The notes beneath the pieces are model-generated. The model saw nothing but the letters and a program-made list of their open reading frames with translations. It was not told the DNA's origin and ran no database searches. This document shows, in pieces, positions 11,765 to 23,494 of a stretch of 64,000 bases of DNA. Source of the DNA: Bettongia penicillata ogilbyi (Eukaryota; Chordata; Mammalia; Diprotodontia; Potoroidae). The stretch lies in the NCBI GenBank assembly GCA_023548195.1, contig JAJHZJ010000220.1:1867279-1931278 (forward strand). The letters run 5' to 3'. Within the stretch, counting starts at the first letter, position 1. Each line of letters begins with the position of its first letter. The position numbers and the translations under genes are program-made.

Positions 11765-12710
11765 ATAAACCTTTATTTTAAATATTTAATGTGTATCAGG
11801 TATTATTCATTATGCTAAGGACACAAAGACCAAAAAAAAAATGCCATTCCTATTCTCAATTAGCTTGTATTCCAAGGGATGAGACAACATGCAAATAACT
11901 GTACATAAATAAAAAGTAATCTCAAAAGGAACATACTGTAGGCAGCATTGAGATTGGAACTGACCATTAACCTAAGATGAAATGTGAACTGAGTCCTGAA
12001 GACGGGGAAGTCAAGAGGCAGTGATGAGGAGGAAGAAGAACATTTCAAGTATGGGAGACAGCCAGCGCAAATGAGCAATCAGGAGCTGCACAGTGCTCTG
12101 TGCATAAAACAGCAATCAGTCAAATCACTGGATTGTAGAATGAATGGAAAAGAATAAAGTATCAGAAGAATGTAAATGTGAGAAGAACCAAGTTGCAAAA
12201 GGATTTAAAAGTCAAACACAATTTTATATTTGTTCCCAGAATTAATAGCCACTAGACTTTATTGAGTAGGGGAGGGACATGATGATACCTTCATATTAGG
12301 AAAATTCCTTTGTCAGCTGAACTAAGGGTAGATTGGAGTAGAAAGAACTTCAGGGAAATGAATCAGAAGCATAGTTCAATAATCCAGGTGTGTGAGATGA
12401 AGGTTTATGCAACAGTGTGAGAGGAGAGCAGGTGATGTGAGAGATTTGGTAAAGACAGAAATGAGAAGGCTTTGGAACACATTGATTAGTGTCTATGAGG
12501 AAGTCAAGTATGATACTGAAGCTGTGAGCCTAGGTGGTTGGAAGGACAGCAATATTTTCCACAGTAATATCCAAGCTGGGAAGAGGAGAGAGTTTGTAAT
12601 GAAGTTAATGCATTTATGTTTAGCACATATTGAGTTTGAGATGCCTATATTGAGTTTGAGATCTGTTCAGTTGGTATGTATTTTGGGGGTTGAGTGGGCA
12701 TAGGAGGAGT
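11765..12710 (-). mobile_element. L2, long 3' portion
   Basis: Landmarks of antisense L2 occur in the expected order: TCAGGTATTATTCATTATGC and the GATACAAAG-type segment (11798-11830), GCTTGTATTCCAAGGGATGAG (11863), GACTTTATTGAGTAGGGGAG (12254), GACATGATGATACC, and AGGAAAATTCCTTTGTCAGC (12297). The upstream part (12380-12700) holds a duplicated TATTGAGTTTGAGAT motif at about 12628 and 12647. Confidence 0.65.
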
Positions 12711-12959
12711 AAAGAGGTAGGAGTACAAAAATTCGGAAGGTGTTTGAGTAACAACTGGAGTAAGCAGATGACGTACTAAGTAGCTTAATTATTTAAGGAA
12801 AACATGTAGTTGTTACTGTTTTTCAGTTGATGTAAGGCTGAGAAAAATCTTATCACCCTAGGGGAAAAAAATGGTTTAGTAGTGGATTGATGTATGGAGG
12901 CAAGTATTCTTTCCACATATGGAGGAAGGAGAGAGTTGTCATGTCAGCAACCTACTTGC

Positions 12960-13075
12960 TTTTCCTTTACATGAGTGACACATGCATGCATATGTATGCA
13001 TATGTTCATATATACATAACTATACAAGAATACATACTTGTGTGTATATGTAGGCATGTGTGCACATACACACAC
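12960..13075. repeat. CATATG/ACAC-rich degenerate microsatellite
   Basis: Alternating purine-pyrimidine sequence with GCATGCATATGTATGCATATG and later ACACACAC. Confidence 0.6.
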
Positions 13076-13261
13076 ACTGTTTTTTACTACTCTGGGAAGA
13101 TTGCAAAGGGGCTAGAGACAGGGATAAATGTAGAGTGTATGTCTATGATAATATTTGCAATTGCTTTGCAACCACAAAGTATTATTCAAGTGCTAGTTAT
13201 TTTTATTAGTATTATTTCCTTCTCCACACTTATGTTACTTGATTATACTTGATACACTTCT

Positions 13262-13265
<4 letters not shown>

Positions 13266-13306
<41 letters not shown>
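13266..13306. repeat. (TA)n microsatellite
   Basis: About twenty perfect TA units. Confidence 0.95.
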
Positions 13307-13311
<5 letters not shown>

Positions 13312-13355
13312 GGGAAAAATGGGTGATGATGACAGGGCAATTAAGTTACAATTTA

Positions 13356-13556
13356 TCGGAGTGGGGAACCTGCAGCCTCAAGGCCACATGCAGTCCTCAA
13401 ATGTGATCCTTTCAATGAATCCAAACCCATAGAACAAATATTTTTAATAAGATTTGTTCTGTAAAACTTGGACTAGGCAAAAGGTTGCACCCAAAGACCT
13501 AAAAAGCCACATATGATTTTGAGCTCTTGGGTTCCCTACCTTTGGCTTTGGCTGTA
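13356..13556. mobile_element. hAT-type MITE (family 1)
   Basis: A roughly 200-bp element with terminal inverted repeats. The left end reads GTGGGGAACCTGCAGCCTCA and the right end ends GCTCTTGGGTTCCCTACC, which is its degraded inverse. The interior is also near-palindromic: ACAAATATTTTTAATAAG is followed by GATTTGTTCTGTAAAAC, and GGCCACATG on the left mirrors CACATATG on the right. The family resembles mammalian Charlie-type non-autonomous elements. It has no transposase. Confidence 0.6.
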
Positions 13557-13743
13557 GATCTACAAAGATGATTGATTTGAGATTCTGTACAATCTCTCAT
13601 CATAGTTGTAGGGGAGCTTCACATGGTACTGCCTCCTAGTTAGTAAGGAAGATTGATAATTGAGACATGATCCCTTTTTTCTTGGACTTTAGAATCTAAG
13701 ATGAGACATTTTTTAAACCAAATATTTGCTTTCTTTGATGTAG

Positions 13744-13912
13744 GGCAGTAGTGTCAAACTCAAATAGAAATGGGCACCACTGATCTATGCACAAAACTAA
13801 CTGTGGAATGCATATTGATTTATTTTTTAAAAGTAATATTAACTGTTTTATTATATTTTTATTCATTTTTTAAAATATTTCCCAATTACACTTTAATCAG
13901 GTTTTTTGGCTG
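13744..13912. mobile_element. hAT-type MITE (family 2), right end lost
   Basis: Begins GGGCAGTAGTGTCAAACTCA and runs to TTTCCCAATTACACTTTAAT, matching the 8.6-kb copy. The GTGTCAAA terminal motif is present on the left only; the right end is missing where the neighbouring SINE begins. Confidence 0.5.
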
Positions 13913-13931
13913 CGTATGATACATTTAGTAT

Positions 13932-14178
13932 TTTTTGGTTGTTTCTTTTCAGTCACATCTAGCTATTTATGACCCAATTTGGGATTTTCTTGCAAAGATA
14001 CTAGAGTGTTTTGCCATTTCTTCTCTAGACCATTTTACAGATGAGAAAACTGAGGGAAATGGATTTAGGCAACTTACCCAAGGTCACATAACCAGTAAGT
14101 GTCCAAGACAAGATCAGAACTCAGGAAGATGAATCTTTCTGACCCCTAGTCTAACACTCTTTCCATTACTCCTGTCTA
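13932..14178 (-). mobile_element. tRNA-derived CORE-type SINE
   Basis: In reverse complement the order is a tRNA-like head ending at about 14178, CCAGTAAGTGTC/GGTCACATAACC (14080-14110), GAAAACTGAGG (14044), TTTGCCATTTCTTCTCTAGA (14010), and a tail related to GAGTCACATCTAGC. This matches the complete sense copy at 58.7 kb segment by segment. Confidence 0.7.
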
Positions 14179-14249
14179 GTATAGGGACAAACTTACTCTA
14201 TCAATATACAATGCAGAAGTCGATTGCTCCATAATTTATAATCTTATTG

Positions 14250-14368
14250 AGATTACTCGGTCATTGAAATGTTAAGTGACTTGCCCAGCCTGACTCAAAA
14301 GTCTAAACCTGAACCTGGTTTCCTTACTTTGGGTCAACTCTCTATCCACTTTATTACATTGTCTACCA
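14250..14368 (-). mobile_element. MIR/THER-like SINE fragment
   Basis: GTTAAGTGACTTGCCCAG, then CCTGAACCTGGTTTCCTTAC and CTCTATCCACTTTATTACAT form the antisense central and head parts of a tRNA-derived SINE. Confidence 0.55.
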
Positions 14369-14549
14369 CATACTAAAACAAGCACATGAACTGCTACTAT
14401 ACAATAGCTCTGTAATTATGGAGCACAAAAAAAAAAGCCATTCAAACATAAAGCAGTAACAATATTGTATGAAATATTAGAAAAAGGAAAAAAAAAGTTG
14501 CAAATATGGGAAATTAAGAGAGTGACATAACCTTCTCATGTAAGAAGAG

Positions 14550-14830
14550 TTCAGAACAAGGATGTCCTAGATACCTCCATATTTTCCTGAGCACAGTATG
14601 TCCCCTGAAGAAAGGCTGCTAGAGGCCAGTTTGGGCGTCTCCCATCTGTCCAAAAGCAATCACTTCCACATGTACCAGCACAAGACATCTTCTGCTTCCT
14701 GCTGGCAGCCCAATCACCCAGTTGGGATGTGGAGAACCTTCGATGCAAAGAAAAACAACTCTTCCTTTGACGTCAAGCTGCCTATCTCTGCTGCACCTGT
14801 CCTTTAAGGGTAGAGAACTGATATCCTCCA
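14550..14830. other. Unassigned, GC-richer unique segment with a perfect CRE octamer
   Basis: The segment is less AT-rich than its surroundings and matches none of the repeats I recognise here. It contains TGACGTCA at 14768-14775. Open frames of up to 70 codons exist on both strands, but none has start context, splice sites or family resemblance that would support a gene. Confidence 0.35.
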
Positions 14831-16456
14831 CTCAATAACATATATTCGCACAATTAGTCATACCCATCACCAAGTGACTCTGAACTCCTGTAGGTCGTTA
14901 TCCAAACCTCATTCCTCACTCCCCTCATTCCAGTCCCTGTCAGGGGATATGATATTCATGTATGTCAACCAATCAAATTCCTACTAACTGTAGAATAACA
15001 AGTCTCTCCCCTTCCTTCCTTAATGAATCTGATATCTACCTTACAATTTTTTTTCTCCTCTCCAATTCCTGCCTTCATACTATGGCCCTCACTATTGCTA
15101 GGGAATCCTACTATATCTTTATCAACTCACTAGTCTAATCTCTACAAAAGTTCTTTCAAACCTTTTTAACTCTCCTTCAAAATCTCCCATGAGCCTCCAC
15201 TTCCTCATTCTTTCAGCTGAAAATTTTACCTAATATTTCATAGCAAAAAAAAATATAAAAAAATAAAGGACATTTACCATGAACTCCTTATGAACTCCTT
15301 TTTCTTCTTTCTTCCTCCTCTCCTTCTGCCTTCTGTCACTATTTCCTAAAGTAACCTTACATTTTACCAATGATAATCCCTCTGCTTGTTTAAGTGATCC
15401 CATTCCATCTCATCTACTCCAACACATTGTCCCATTTCCTCACTTTTTTACTTATTTTCAATCTCTGTTTGATTGGCTCATTTCCTACTAGTTATACACA
15501 ATACCATGACTCCCCTATCCTGACAAAACTCTCACTTGATACTTCCATTCCTGCTATCATCCTATATCTTTTCTGCCCTTTATAGCTTAATTCTTTGAAA
15601 AGGTGGTTTATAATGGGTGCTTCTACTTTCTGTCCTCCTACTCTCTTCTTAATCTCTTTATAATTTTGCCTTCTAATCTCGTATTTCACTAAAGCTGCTC
15701 TCTCCAAGTTACTAATGATCTTTGTTGTCATATTCAATGACCTCACCTTAATTCCCCACCTTTTTGACCTCTCTGTAGCCTTTGACACTGTTGATCACTC
15801 TCACCTCTGATATTCTCTTTTCTCTAAGTTTTTGGGACACCACTTTCTCTTGGTTTTCCACCTATCTATATGACTGCTCCTCTAGCTCCTTTATAAGATA
15901 ACTTTTCTAGATCACATCCTGTAACCATAGGAGTCCCTAGGAAGTCTATCTTGTCCCCTCTATACTCTTTCACTTAGCAATCTCAGCTCTCATGGGTTTA
16001 ACTACCAATTCTCTCCTGATAATTCTAAAATTTACTTTTCTCAGTCTCTCTGCTGATCTTTCATCTTTCATTTCCAACGGCCTTTCAGACATCTCAGACT
16101 AGGTGTACAGTAGACATTTTAAACTCAAGCATGTCCAAAAGAGAACTTATCCTGTAAATCTTCCCTATCTTCTTAGTTTCATATTATTGTAGAGGAAAAT
16201 ACAGTCCCTTGAACTCACAACTTGAGTCATTCTGGATTCCTCACTATCTCTTATCTCCCATATGCAAGCTGTTTCCGATGGCTGCTAATTTCAACTGATT
16301 CACTAAAATATGTCAGAAATATATCCCCTCTCTCCTATGACACTGCCATTACTCTAGTGTAGGTCCTCATTACAACATTTGTTGATTATTCCATTTACCT
16401 AGGGTGGATCAACCTGCCTCAAATCTCTGCCTACTCTAATCAATGGATTGGAGAAT

Positions 16457-16493
16457 ATGTGTGTGTGTATGTGTGTGTGTGTGTGTGTGTGTG
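16457..16493. repeat. (TG)n microsatellite
   Basis: About seventeen TG units with one interruption, inside the L2. Confidence 0.9.
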
Positions 16494-17009
16494 GTTATAA
16501 TTTATGTGACATATAAATTATAAATTTATAAAATATAAATAATATATTATATTTTTGAGAAATATAGAATACTCTATTCAGTCACTAAAACGATTTTCCT
16601 AAAACACAGATCTGATCTTGTCACCTCCCTACTCAAAAAATTCCAGTAATTTTCTATTGCCTCTAAGATCAAATATGAAATTCTTTCTTTGTCACTCAAT
16701 AGCTTTTTAGAACCTATTCTCCTTCTACTTTTGCAGTCTTTTTACATCTTACTCCCAAACATGAACTCTTCCATTCAGTGACAATAGGATCCTGACTGAT
16801 CCACTAACAAGACACTCCATCTCTTTCTCTGATTTTCTCCCATGCCTGAAATACTTTCCTTCCTCTGCTCTGACTACTGACATCCATACCCTCTTAAGTC
16901 CCAACTAAAATTCCACCTCTCCACAAGAGATCTTCTCTAAACCCTCTTAATTCCAGTGTACTTCTTCTTTTAATTATTTCTAATTTATCCTGTATATACC
17001 TTGCAAATT

Positions 17010-17650
17010 TGACTTTACATAAAGAATTAGAAAGCCATATTTCCAAAAAGCAGCTATGTTAATTTAACAGTATCCTGTGTTCTTTCTCCACTCCTGCCAC
17101 TCAGCTCAATAAGTCTTGTTTTCCCCCACCAAACTGCAGAAAAAAGCCCTCCAAGTGAAAGCAGAAAAATGCATGTACAATAAGACCCCTGCTGGATAGG
17201 GGCTTTGCTTAAGGCTTCCCGTGCAAAGAGAGACTTCTGCCCCACTCTGACAGCTCACAAGCCTTTGTATCCAGGACCCTTGTGTCTTTCTTCCATGAGT
17301 CCACTGGTACTCCATTACCATGTATCTGTCCCTGATCCCTGTGTGTCAGTCTTCCCCTGTCTGTGTTCATGTCCAGTCTCCATGGATCTGTACCATCCAC
17401 TCTTTCCTTTTGGTTCTGGCCAGGTCCCAATATGGCTGGCCCCACTGCCATGTGCTCCTTCTCCTCTAACTTCTCTGCCTCTGCCCCACAAGTGTCTTGA
17501 ATGTATGCTGACCCCCTCTCTCCACTGTGTCAGGGCCTTTTTCTTATCTCTCTAACTTCCTTCCTTTCAGCAGTGGACAAAATCATATCATGTAAAAGAT
17601 AAGGAGAGGTCTCTCGGTAGGTTCACTTACTTAAAGTGAAAGCTATCTAT
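17010..17650. mobile_element. Unclassified ~640-bp insertion inside L2
   Basis: L2 homology stops after CTGTATATACCTTGCAAATT and resumes at TATTTGTTTTCATGCTGTTC. The intervening block is C/T-rich and less AT-rich than its surroundings. I see no A-rich tail, no convincing TG...CA LTR ends, no polyadenylation signal in a useful place and no clear target duplication; ACTTTACATAAAG on the left and ACTTACTTAAAG on the right are only suggestive. Frames of 116 codons (plus) and 80 codons (minus) are open but have no recognisable domain. Confidence 0.4.
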
Positions 17651-17887
17651 ATTTGTTTTCATGCTGTTCCACTCTCCCTACTCACTGTTATATTGTAAAC
17701 TCTTTGAGAGCCAGAATGCCCTTTTGCCTTTTTTTAGTATGTCTAGTACCTAGCACAGTGCCTGGCACAGAGCTGGTACTTAATAAATATTTAATTATTG
17801 ATTGATTTTTAAAAAGTAATGATAAAAGAGGCTATTCATGGAATACATGAACACACACACAGAATAAGGAATTTTAAAAGACTTTAT

Positions 17888-18012
17888 GCTGGATATATAC
17901 ATATATACACACATGCATATGCATACATACATGTATCTGTATACATATATGTGCATGCATGTATATGTGTGTATGCACATATGCATGCATGCATACATAC
18001 ATATAGAAAGAT
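17888..18012. repeat. ATGC/ATAC-rich degenerate microsatellite
   Basis: Alternating purine-pyrimidine repeats (ATACACACATGCATATGC and similar). Peptides open in several frames here are by-products of the repeat. Confidence 0.85.
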
Positions 18013-18087
18013 ATAGAAATGGATATAGATATCAGTTTGCTCTGGCAAGAGCTGAGGGAAATCATGAGGTTTCTTGAAAGTTGAGAG

Positions 18088-18378
18088 TTTGTTGTTGTGT
18101 TCATTCTTCATTCTCAAAGAAGACCATGACATCAGAGAAATGATGACACAATTTGCACTTGACTTTGTTTTGAGTGACAGAGATCTGGTCAAGGTCATCA
18201 GGCTTACTTTCTCCTCCTGAGCCATCTGGATCCAGTGACCAGATATTCATCAGGATGACTGGAGATGGCCCAGGATTCAATGGGGGACCTTGACCTTTTC
18301 AGGTACTCACTTAGAGGGAGATGACACCCATTGAATGAATAGGCTTCTTTAATAAGTAGTCAGGGAATGGACCTTTTA
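18088..18378 (-). mobile_element. Full-length copy of SINE family R
   Basis: Starts on the plus strand with TTGTTGTTGTGTTCATTC, the inverse of an (ACA)n-type tail, and continues through GACCATGACATCAGAGAAAT, GCCATCTGGATCCAGTGACC and CATCAGGATGACTGGAGATG to about 18378. The same order, inverted, occurs at 28.3 and 40.9 kb. I do not assign a database name. The ACAACAA-type tail suggests mobilisation by an RTE-like LINE, which is inference. Confidence 0.7.
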
Positions 18379-18554
18379 ATGAGCAAAAGAAAAGAAATGA
18401 CAAAATCAAACTGGGAGGGAAAGAGAAACTGTTACTATTGATAATCAGTCTAAGCCAGCCATTAAGTGGAACTTGGACAGGGAACTACTGTTGTCCAAAC
18501 TATGGGCTTCAGAGTGCACTGGGTTTAAAGCTTTGGGAATGACAAGAAAAGCAG

Positions 18555-18652
18555 AAAGGAAGGAAGGAAGGAAGGAAGGAAGGAAGGAAGGAAGGAAGGA
18601 AGGAAGGAAGGAAGGAAGGAAGGAAGGAAGGAAGGAAGGAAGGAAGGAAGGA
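18555..18652. repeat. (AAGG)n tetranucleotide repeat
   Basis: About 24 near-perfect AAGG units, followed by AGAGAGGGAGGG. Open frames through it are artefacts of period 4. GGAA arrays can bind ETS-family factors, but no adjacent promoter is visible. Confidence 0.98.
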
Positions 18653-18719
18653 AGAGAGGGAGGGAAAAAGGTGAAAAGTGTCAGGTAAGGATAAACCAGG
18701 ACATAATGTTCCTCTCATA

Positions 18720-19190
18720 TAGCCACATCAGAGATAACACTATTACTTACCTGGGGAATCTTAGGTTCCAACCTTAGTGTACACAACTGGTAATGGTGTT
18801 TCTGTAATTTGGGGAGGTCACCATACACTAGCATCTCCCAGATACTTGGGAACCAGTCTTCTTGATTGAAGACAGAAGGGTACAGCCCAAAGATTTCTCC
18901 TGGTTTCCTTCTCAGAAAAGGAAAGATATCTACCTAGGGAACTGGAGATGAGAGTATGGCCCCGGAATATTCACACTTCGCGGATTAGGATATAGTAGAG
19001 CTCCAAATGCTGTTCTTCCTTCACATTTATCTTGTGACTCCTCTGCCTTTCCAAAGTGCTCCCCATCCCTCCAACAACCCCACTAGGTTACCATCCTCAC
19101 TTCTTTTTGTTGATCCGGTACTCAGGTGTTCTGGCTCCTAGGCCCCTACTTTCATTCCCCAGTCTTTCACAACCCTTCCTTGAAAGGTAT
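18720..19190. other. Unassigned sequence
   Basis: No gene, RNA or repeat family recognised. Confidence 0.35.
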
Positions 19191-19194
19191 CAGT

Positions 19195-19491
19195 CTGTCA
19201 AGAGCTTTGAGGGTCAGATTAAAATATCTGATATTCTTTAAATAGGAAATATAGAATCATTTTGAAGATATGTGTGTGGATGAGTGACATCAACTGATAT
19301 GCTTAATATTAGATTGATTGAGAAGAAAACAGAAGTTGGACTTGGTGGTACAGGGTCCATGTTGTGAGCTTGGAACAAGACAAGGACAAGTGAAGGTGGG
19401 AACTGTTGATATTAATCAAAGTAATAGTGACTAGAACCTAAAATAAGATGGTGATAGAGTACAACTGAGAAGATATATATGTCTGTGTATG

Positions 19492-19527
<36 letters not shown>

Positions 19528-19890
19528 ATAGATACATACATATGAGACATAATTTGGAGGTAGAATTGGCAGAATACCTTAAGTGAGTAGGATTTGAGAA
19601 GGTAAAGGAAAGAAAAAAAATTGAAGAAACATTAAGGTTACTAGCAGGAAAAGATAAGTGAATGATAGGGCCATTAAAAAAATAGGAAGGTCAAAAGAGA
19701 TACATTTTGAGGAAAAAATAACAAGTTCTGTTTTCGGCATATTGAATTTGAGAATCTGCTTTTGATGGAGCTATACAATAGGCAAGTAGAAATGTGAGTC
19801 TGAATTTCAGAGGGAAAATCAGGGATAGACATTGAAATTTTAAATGTATCTAAATAACTTGAGATTTGAAGCAATGAGTGACAGATATGA
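19195..19890 (-). mobile_element. L2, ORF2 3' portion
   Basis: Antisense L2: AGCTTTGAGGGTCAGATTAA (19202), the ATCATTTTGAAGAT segment (19255), then ATATTGAATTTGAGAATCTG (19739), which parallels the TATTGAGTTTGAGAT segment of the 12.6-kb copy. A (GT)n tract at 19484-19530 splits it. Confidence 0.5.
19484..19530. repeat. (TG)n microsatellite
   Basis: About fourteen TG units with TATG/TATA flanks. Confidence 0.9.
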
Positions 19891-19914
19891 TAGCTCTAAA
19901 TCATGGAATTTTAT

Positions 19915-20098
19915 GTCTAGAGGTTGTTACAATTATTTCACTGTTACAAATTAAAAAAACTGAGGCCCAGAAAGGGAAAATCATTTTCCTAGGGCTGTAT
20001 CACTTGAAAGTGTTTAATGCACTATTTGAATTCAGATACACAAGTGGTAAGTGGAAGAGCATAGATTCAAGCAAGGTCTTCTGGCTTTAACATTGCTT
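19915..20098 (-). mobile_element. MIR-like SINE fragment
   Basis: AAACTGAGGCCCAGAAAGGG (19957) followed by a degraded head that ends GGTCTTCTGGCTTTAACATT shows an antisense MIR/THER-type element. Confidence 0.5.
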
Positions 20099-20099
20099 C

Positions 20100-22050
20100 C
20101 TACTCTGGAAATTAAATTAAAGATTACACTCAAGTATAATCAGCTTTACAATGTATATATTTAAATATAACAATATAAAAATAAATTGAATTTTTTAAAA
20201 AGTAAGTAAATATCCAATTGGTTGGTATTTTCCATTAATATCACCACTAGATAACAAAGTCTGAGAAGTATGTTGCAGAGAGTTTTAGAGTGAAGGTCTT
20301 CTCAGTTTTTGGAAAGAATGAAGAAAAGGAGTTTTATATTTTTTCTTAATTATGGTATACTGAAAAAAGTTACTCTTTTGCTTTGCCTCCTATGTTTTTT
20401 CTCGTTGATCTTGCTTTATGTATGATTTGAGAAATCACTCATTTTTAACTGGCAACTTCTGAGAGTTATTTGCTAAAATGTGCAATGTACATGCAGAACT
20501 GATTTACTGTTATATTTGCTCACAAGTGCAAAAGAATCACTAACTTGATTTATATTTCTTAGTACTGACATTCAAACCTTATTAATAAGATACATGCAAA
20601 CATTGATTCATATTCACTATTAAGGAAAGCAAATATTAACCTCATTAGGAACAAAGCAACAACCTGATTTTCTAGAGCTTCCTATTCTCATACTGGTACA
20701 TACAAATGACAATCTTCCCTCTTTCTCAGCCAGAAATGCTGTGTCTCCCTCTGAAGTAATTGTTCAGCAAGTCTGAAAATTGCAGTTAATAGGTACTGCA
20801 TTCAAGTGAATATGACTGCTGCTTGAGTTTCCAATGCAGGGAACACAGGAAACTTACCTGCAGGTTGCCATCCAAGATTAAATTGGGAGCTAGAGGACAT
20901 AGGTGGGTTTCTTATAGTTCTAACTATAGGTCTTGGCTGGTTTTACCCAAATTCTGATTGGTAGTCAAGAACCTAATTAGTTTACCAATTAATTTGATTT
21001 AGGCCTGATGACATAAACTCATGATAAGGTTGGTTACCAAGTTTTCCCATTTGTGGTCTGTCCTACTGAGGGCCTGAATATTTTTTAGTTTTTTATGAAC
21101 ATAAGCATGTGGCTGATAAATATTTGCCACGCATATGCTTATCTTAATAATGAAAAGTAAGTTATGTGAAACAAATATCAAAACCTTTCATCCTAAGGTG
21201 GTAACCTACTGCAAGATGAAGTCCGTAATATTAAGGCAACAAACTTATTCTCAAGACATTTACAACTTAACAAGATTTCTCATGCTGCTCCCAAAGTCAT
21301 GCTCTGATGTGGTAATGATAATCACAGAAGGTCATGAGCTGGAGACTGTTCTCATGGGCACAGGGATCAGCCCCTAGATATGCATGACAAACCATAACCA
21401 ATTTGGAACAAATATACAATGAAAATGCACATGATCTGATGAACTTAGAGAAAGCATAGCACCTTTATTGCAAAGAATTAATTTACCCATAATTATTTCT
21501 TAATTAAAGATTGGGGGGTATGTGAAGTTCTGTAATAATATTAATTTGATAGATCATCCTATCATCAACTTTATCTATGTGTATTAAAGGTGATAAGTAG
21601 TAGACCGCAACCTCAGACAGGTCCACACAAACATTAAGGGCTTTAAATACAAGCCCAGTGATAGAACAGGGACAAAATCCAGTCTAATCCAGGTTAAACA
21701 AACTAGTTTGCCACACCAGAATGGACTGATGATATTTTAAGGTGATCAAAGAAGGCTGTGATCTCCATTACTGAACTGAGTATTTATTGTCATCATTCCC
21801 TGTACATGTACCATTTGGGATAGAGGAAGGAAGTAAAATGAATTCCCTGAATTAATGTAACTTTTGACAATATTAATCATTAAACAAGCATCGATAAAAT
21901 AGCTCTGATGTGACAGGTGCTTTTGTAGTGAATACAACAAAATGAATGTATGAGATAAATGATCAGCTTGAAGTTTTGACAATGTTAAGATAGTGAAAGG
22001 AATTAAAATTTCAAGTATATCTTTCATGGTTTTGTAAGTGACTGCTTCAG
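20100..22050. other. Unassigned AT-rich sequence
   Basis: Nearly 2 kb with no repeat family, coding frame or RNA structure that I can support. Frames are short and show no domain. Confidence 0.4.
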
Positions 22051-22054
22051 GTAA

Positions 22055-22155
22055 CTTTGGACAGTGGCCTCACTTACTGGGCTTCATTTTCTTTATCTTA
22101 AAAATGGAGGACTTGGACTAAATGACTTTGAAATCTCTTGTCTTGTATTAAATTT
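22055..22155 (+). mobile_element. Degraded MIR-like SINE fragment
   Basis: GGGCTTCATTTTCTTTATCT, TTAAAAATGGAGGACTTGGA and CTAAATGACTTTGAAATCTC follow the sense order of a tRNA-derived SINE core. Confidence 0.4.
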
Positions 22156-22379
22156 AGCAATCCCAAGATTCAGTGGATACATGAATTGCAGCTGCAGATT
22201 CCCTCAAGTTCATTTAGCGAAATGATTTCAAAAGTATGAGTGCATTTTTTTTTAATCAAGTTTACTAACCCTGCCTCTTAAACAGATCCAATGAGATTCA
22301 GATTGCACAAACTTCCTTCAGGAACCTATTTACGTTGCATGTCAGCCCCAAACAGATGTTTACTTGAAGTTTTTTAGTC

Positions 22380-23490
22380 CTGATTTTAAAAATATATTTC
22401 TATATTTTTTAGTTATTGTGTTAAATATTTTCTAACTACATGTAAAAAAGATAGCATTCATATTTTAAAACTTTCGCATTCCAAATTCATTCCCTTGCTT
22501 TCTCCCCTCCACCACCTCTTGAAAAGGTAATATGTCAGTTATTCATGTGAAGTAATACAAAACATATTTCCATATTATCCTTGTTGCAAAAGAAAGAAAA
22601 CACATGTCCAAATCAGAGAAAAATAAATAAAATTAAAAAGCATGATTCAATATTTACCCAGAGTTTCAGGCCTCTGGGTGTAGTTCCAAATTGGTTTCCA
22701 GAGTGATTAGACTAGTTCCCAACTCCACCAATACTGCATTCTTGTCCCTGCTTTTCAACATCCCCTCTAGGATCTCTCATTTTAGTTTTCTATTGTTAGA
22801 TAACCTGATGTATATGAGGTGGTATCTCAGAGTTGTTTTAATTTGCATTTCTCTAATCAATATAGACTCTTTTTTATGTAACTATCATATGGTCACCATT
22901 ATGTAAACACACAATGGTGAGTTTGATTTCTTTGTCTGGAAACTGCCAGTTTATATTTTTTTGACTATTTATCAATTGGGGAATGGCTCATATTTTTTAT
23001 AAATTTGACTCAGTTTCCAATATATCAGAGAAATGAGGCCTTTTCCCTCTAGTTTTCTGCTTTCCTTCTAATTTTAATTACATGCATTTGTGCAAAAACT
23101 TTTTTTTTAATTCCATGAAATCAAAATCATCCGTTTTACTTCTCATGATCTCCAACTCTTGTTTGTACATAAACTTTGCCCTGATCCATAGATCTGACTG
23201 GTAATTTTTTCCATATTCCTCTAATTTATTTATAATAACACCTTTCAGGGCTTAATCATTTATCCTTTTTGACTTTTTCTTGGTATATGGTGTGAGATGT
23301 TGTTCTGTATCTAGTTTGTTTCAAACTTCTTCCCAGTTTTCCAAGCAATTCTTGTTAAATGGTGGGGTTCTACCCCAAAAAGATTGAATTATTGGGTAAA
23401 TGTGCTTTAAACATCTTTTCTTTTCCTTCAGTGTCTATTTTTAAGTGAGTAACAAACAATTTACTCTTTACCTCACCTAGTACCAACCAA
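22380..23490 (-). mobile_element. L1 fragment, ORF2 C-terminal region and 3'UTR
   Basis: In reverse complement this follows the same L1 segment as 5.7-6.9 kb and 28.7-29.4 kb. Landmarks are GGTTTCCAGAGTGATTAGAC (22692), GAGGTGGTATCTCAGAGTTG (22816), TTTATCAATTGGGGAATGGC (22968), AAATGAGGCCTTTTCCC (23030) and TTTTCCAAGCAATTCTTG (23337). The left part (22380-22640) is 3'UTR. Frameshifts and stops are abundant. Confidence 0.65.
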
Positions 23491-23494
23491 TTGT

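Larger units (their letters stand above)
14850..17810 (+). mobile_element. L2, long copy with reverse-transcriptase remnant
   Basis: A sense L2 of about 2.3 kb excluding an insertion. Near 15770-15800 a frame reads LSVAFDTVDHS, the L2-clade RT signature (family form SAAFDTVDH). Downstream come ACACAGATCTGATCTTGTC (16603), AATTTTCTATTGCCTCTAAG (16649) and the 3' terminus TTGTAAACTCTTTGAGAGCC (17693) with GTACTTAATAAATATTTAAT (17775). Many stops and a (GT)n tract at 16457-16493 show it is dead. An unrelated 0.64-kb block separates about 17010 from 17650. Confidence 0.7.

Noticed and set aside
17888..18012. Possible CRISPR-like array or tandem gene repeat
   Set aside because: Simple alternating repeats without constant repeat/spacer lengths, in a vertebrate genome.
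18473..18718. Open frames with KEGR or LPSF repeats
   Set aside because: Produced by the (AAGG)n array; the period-4 repeat is open in all frames.
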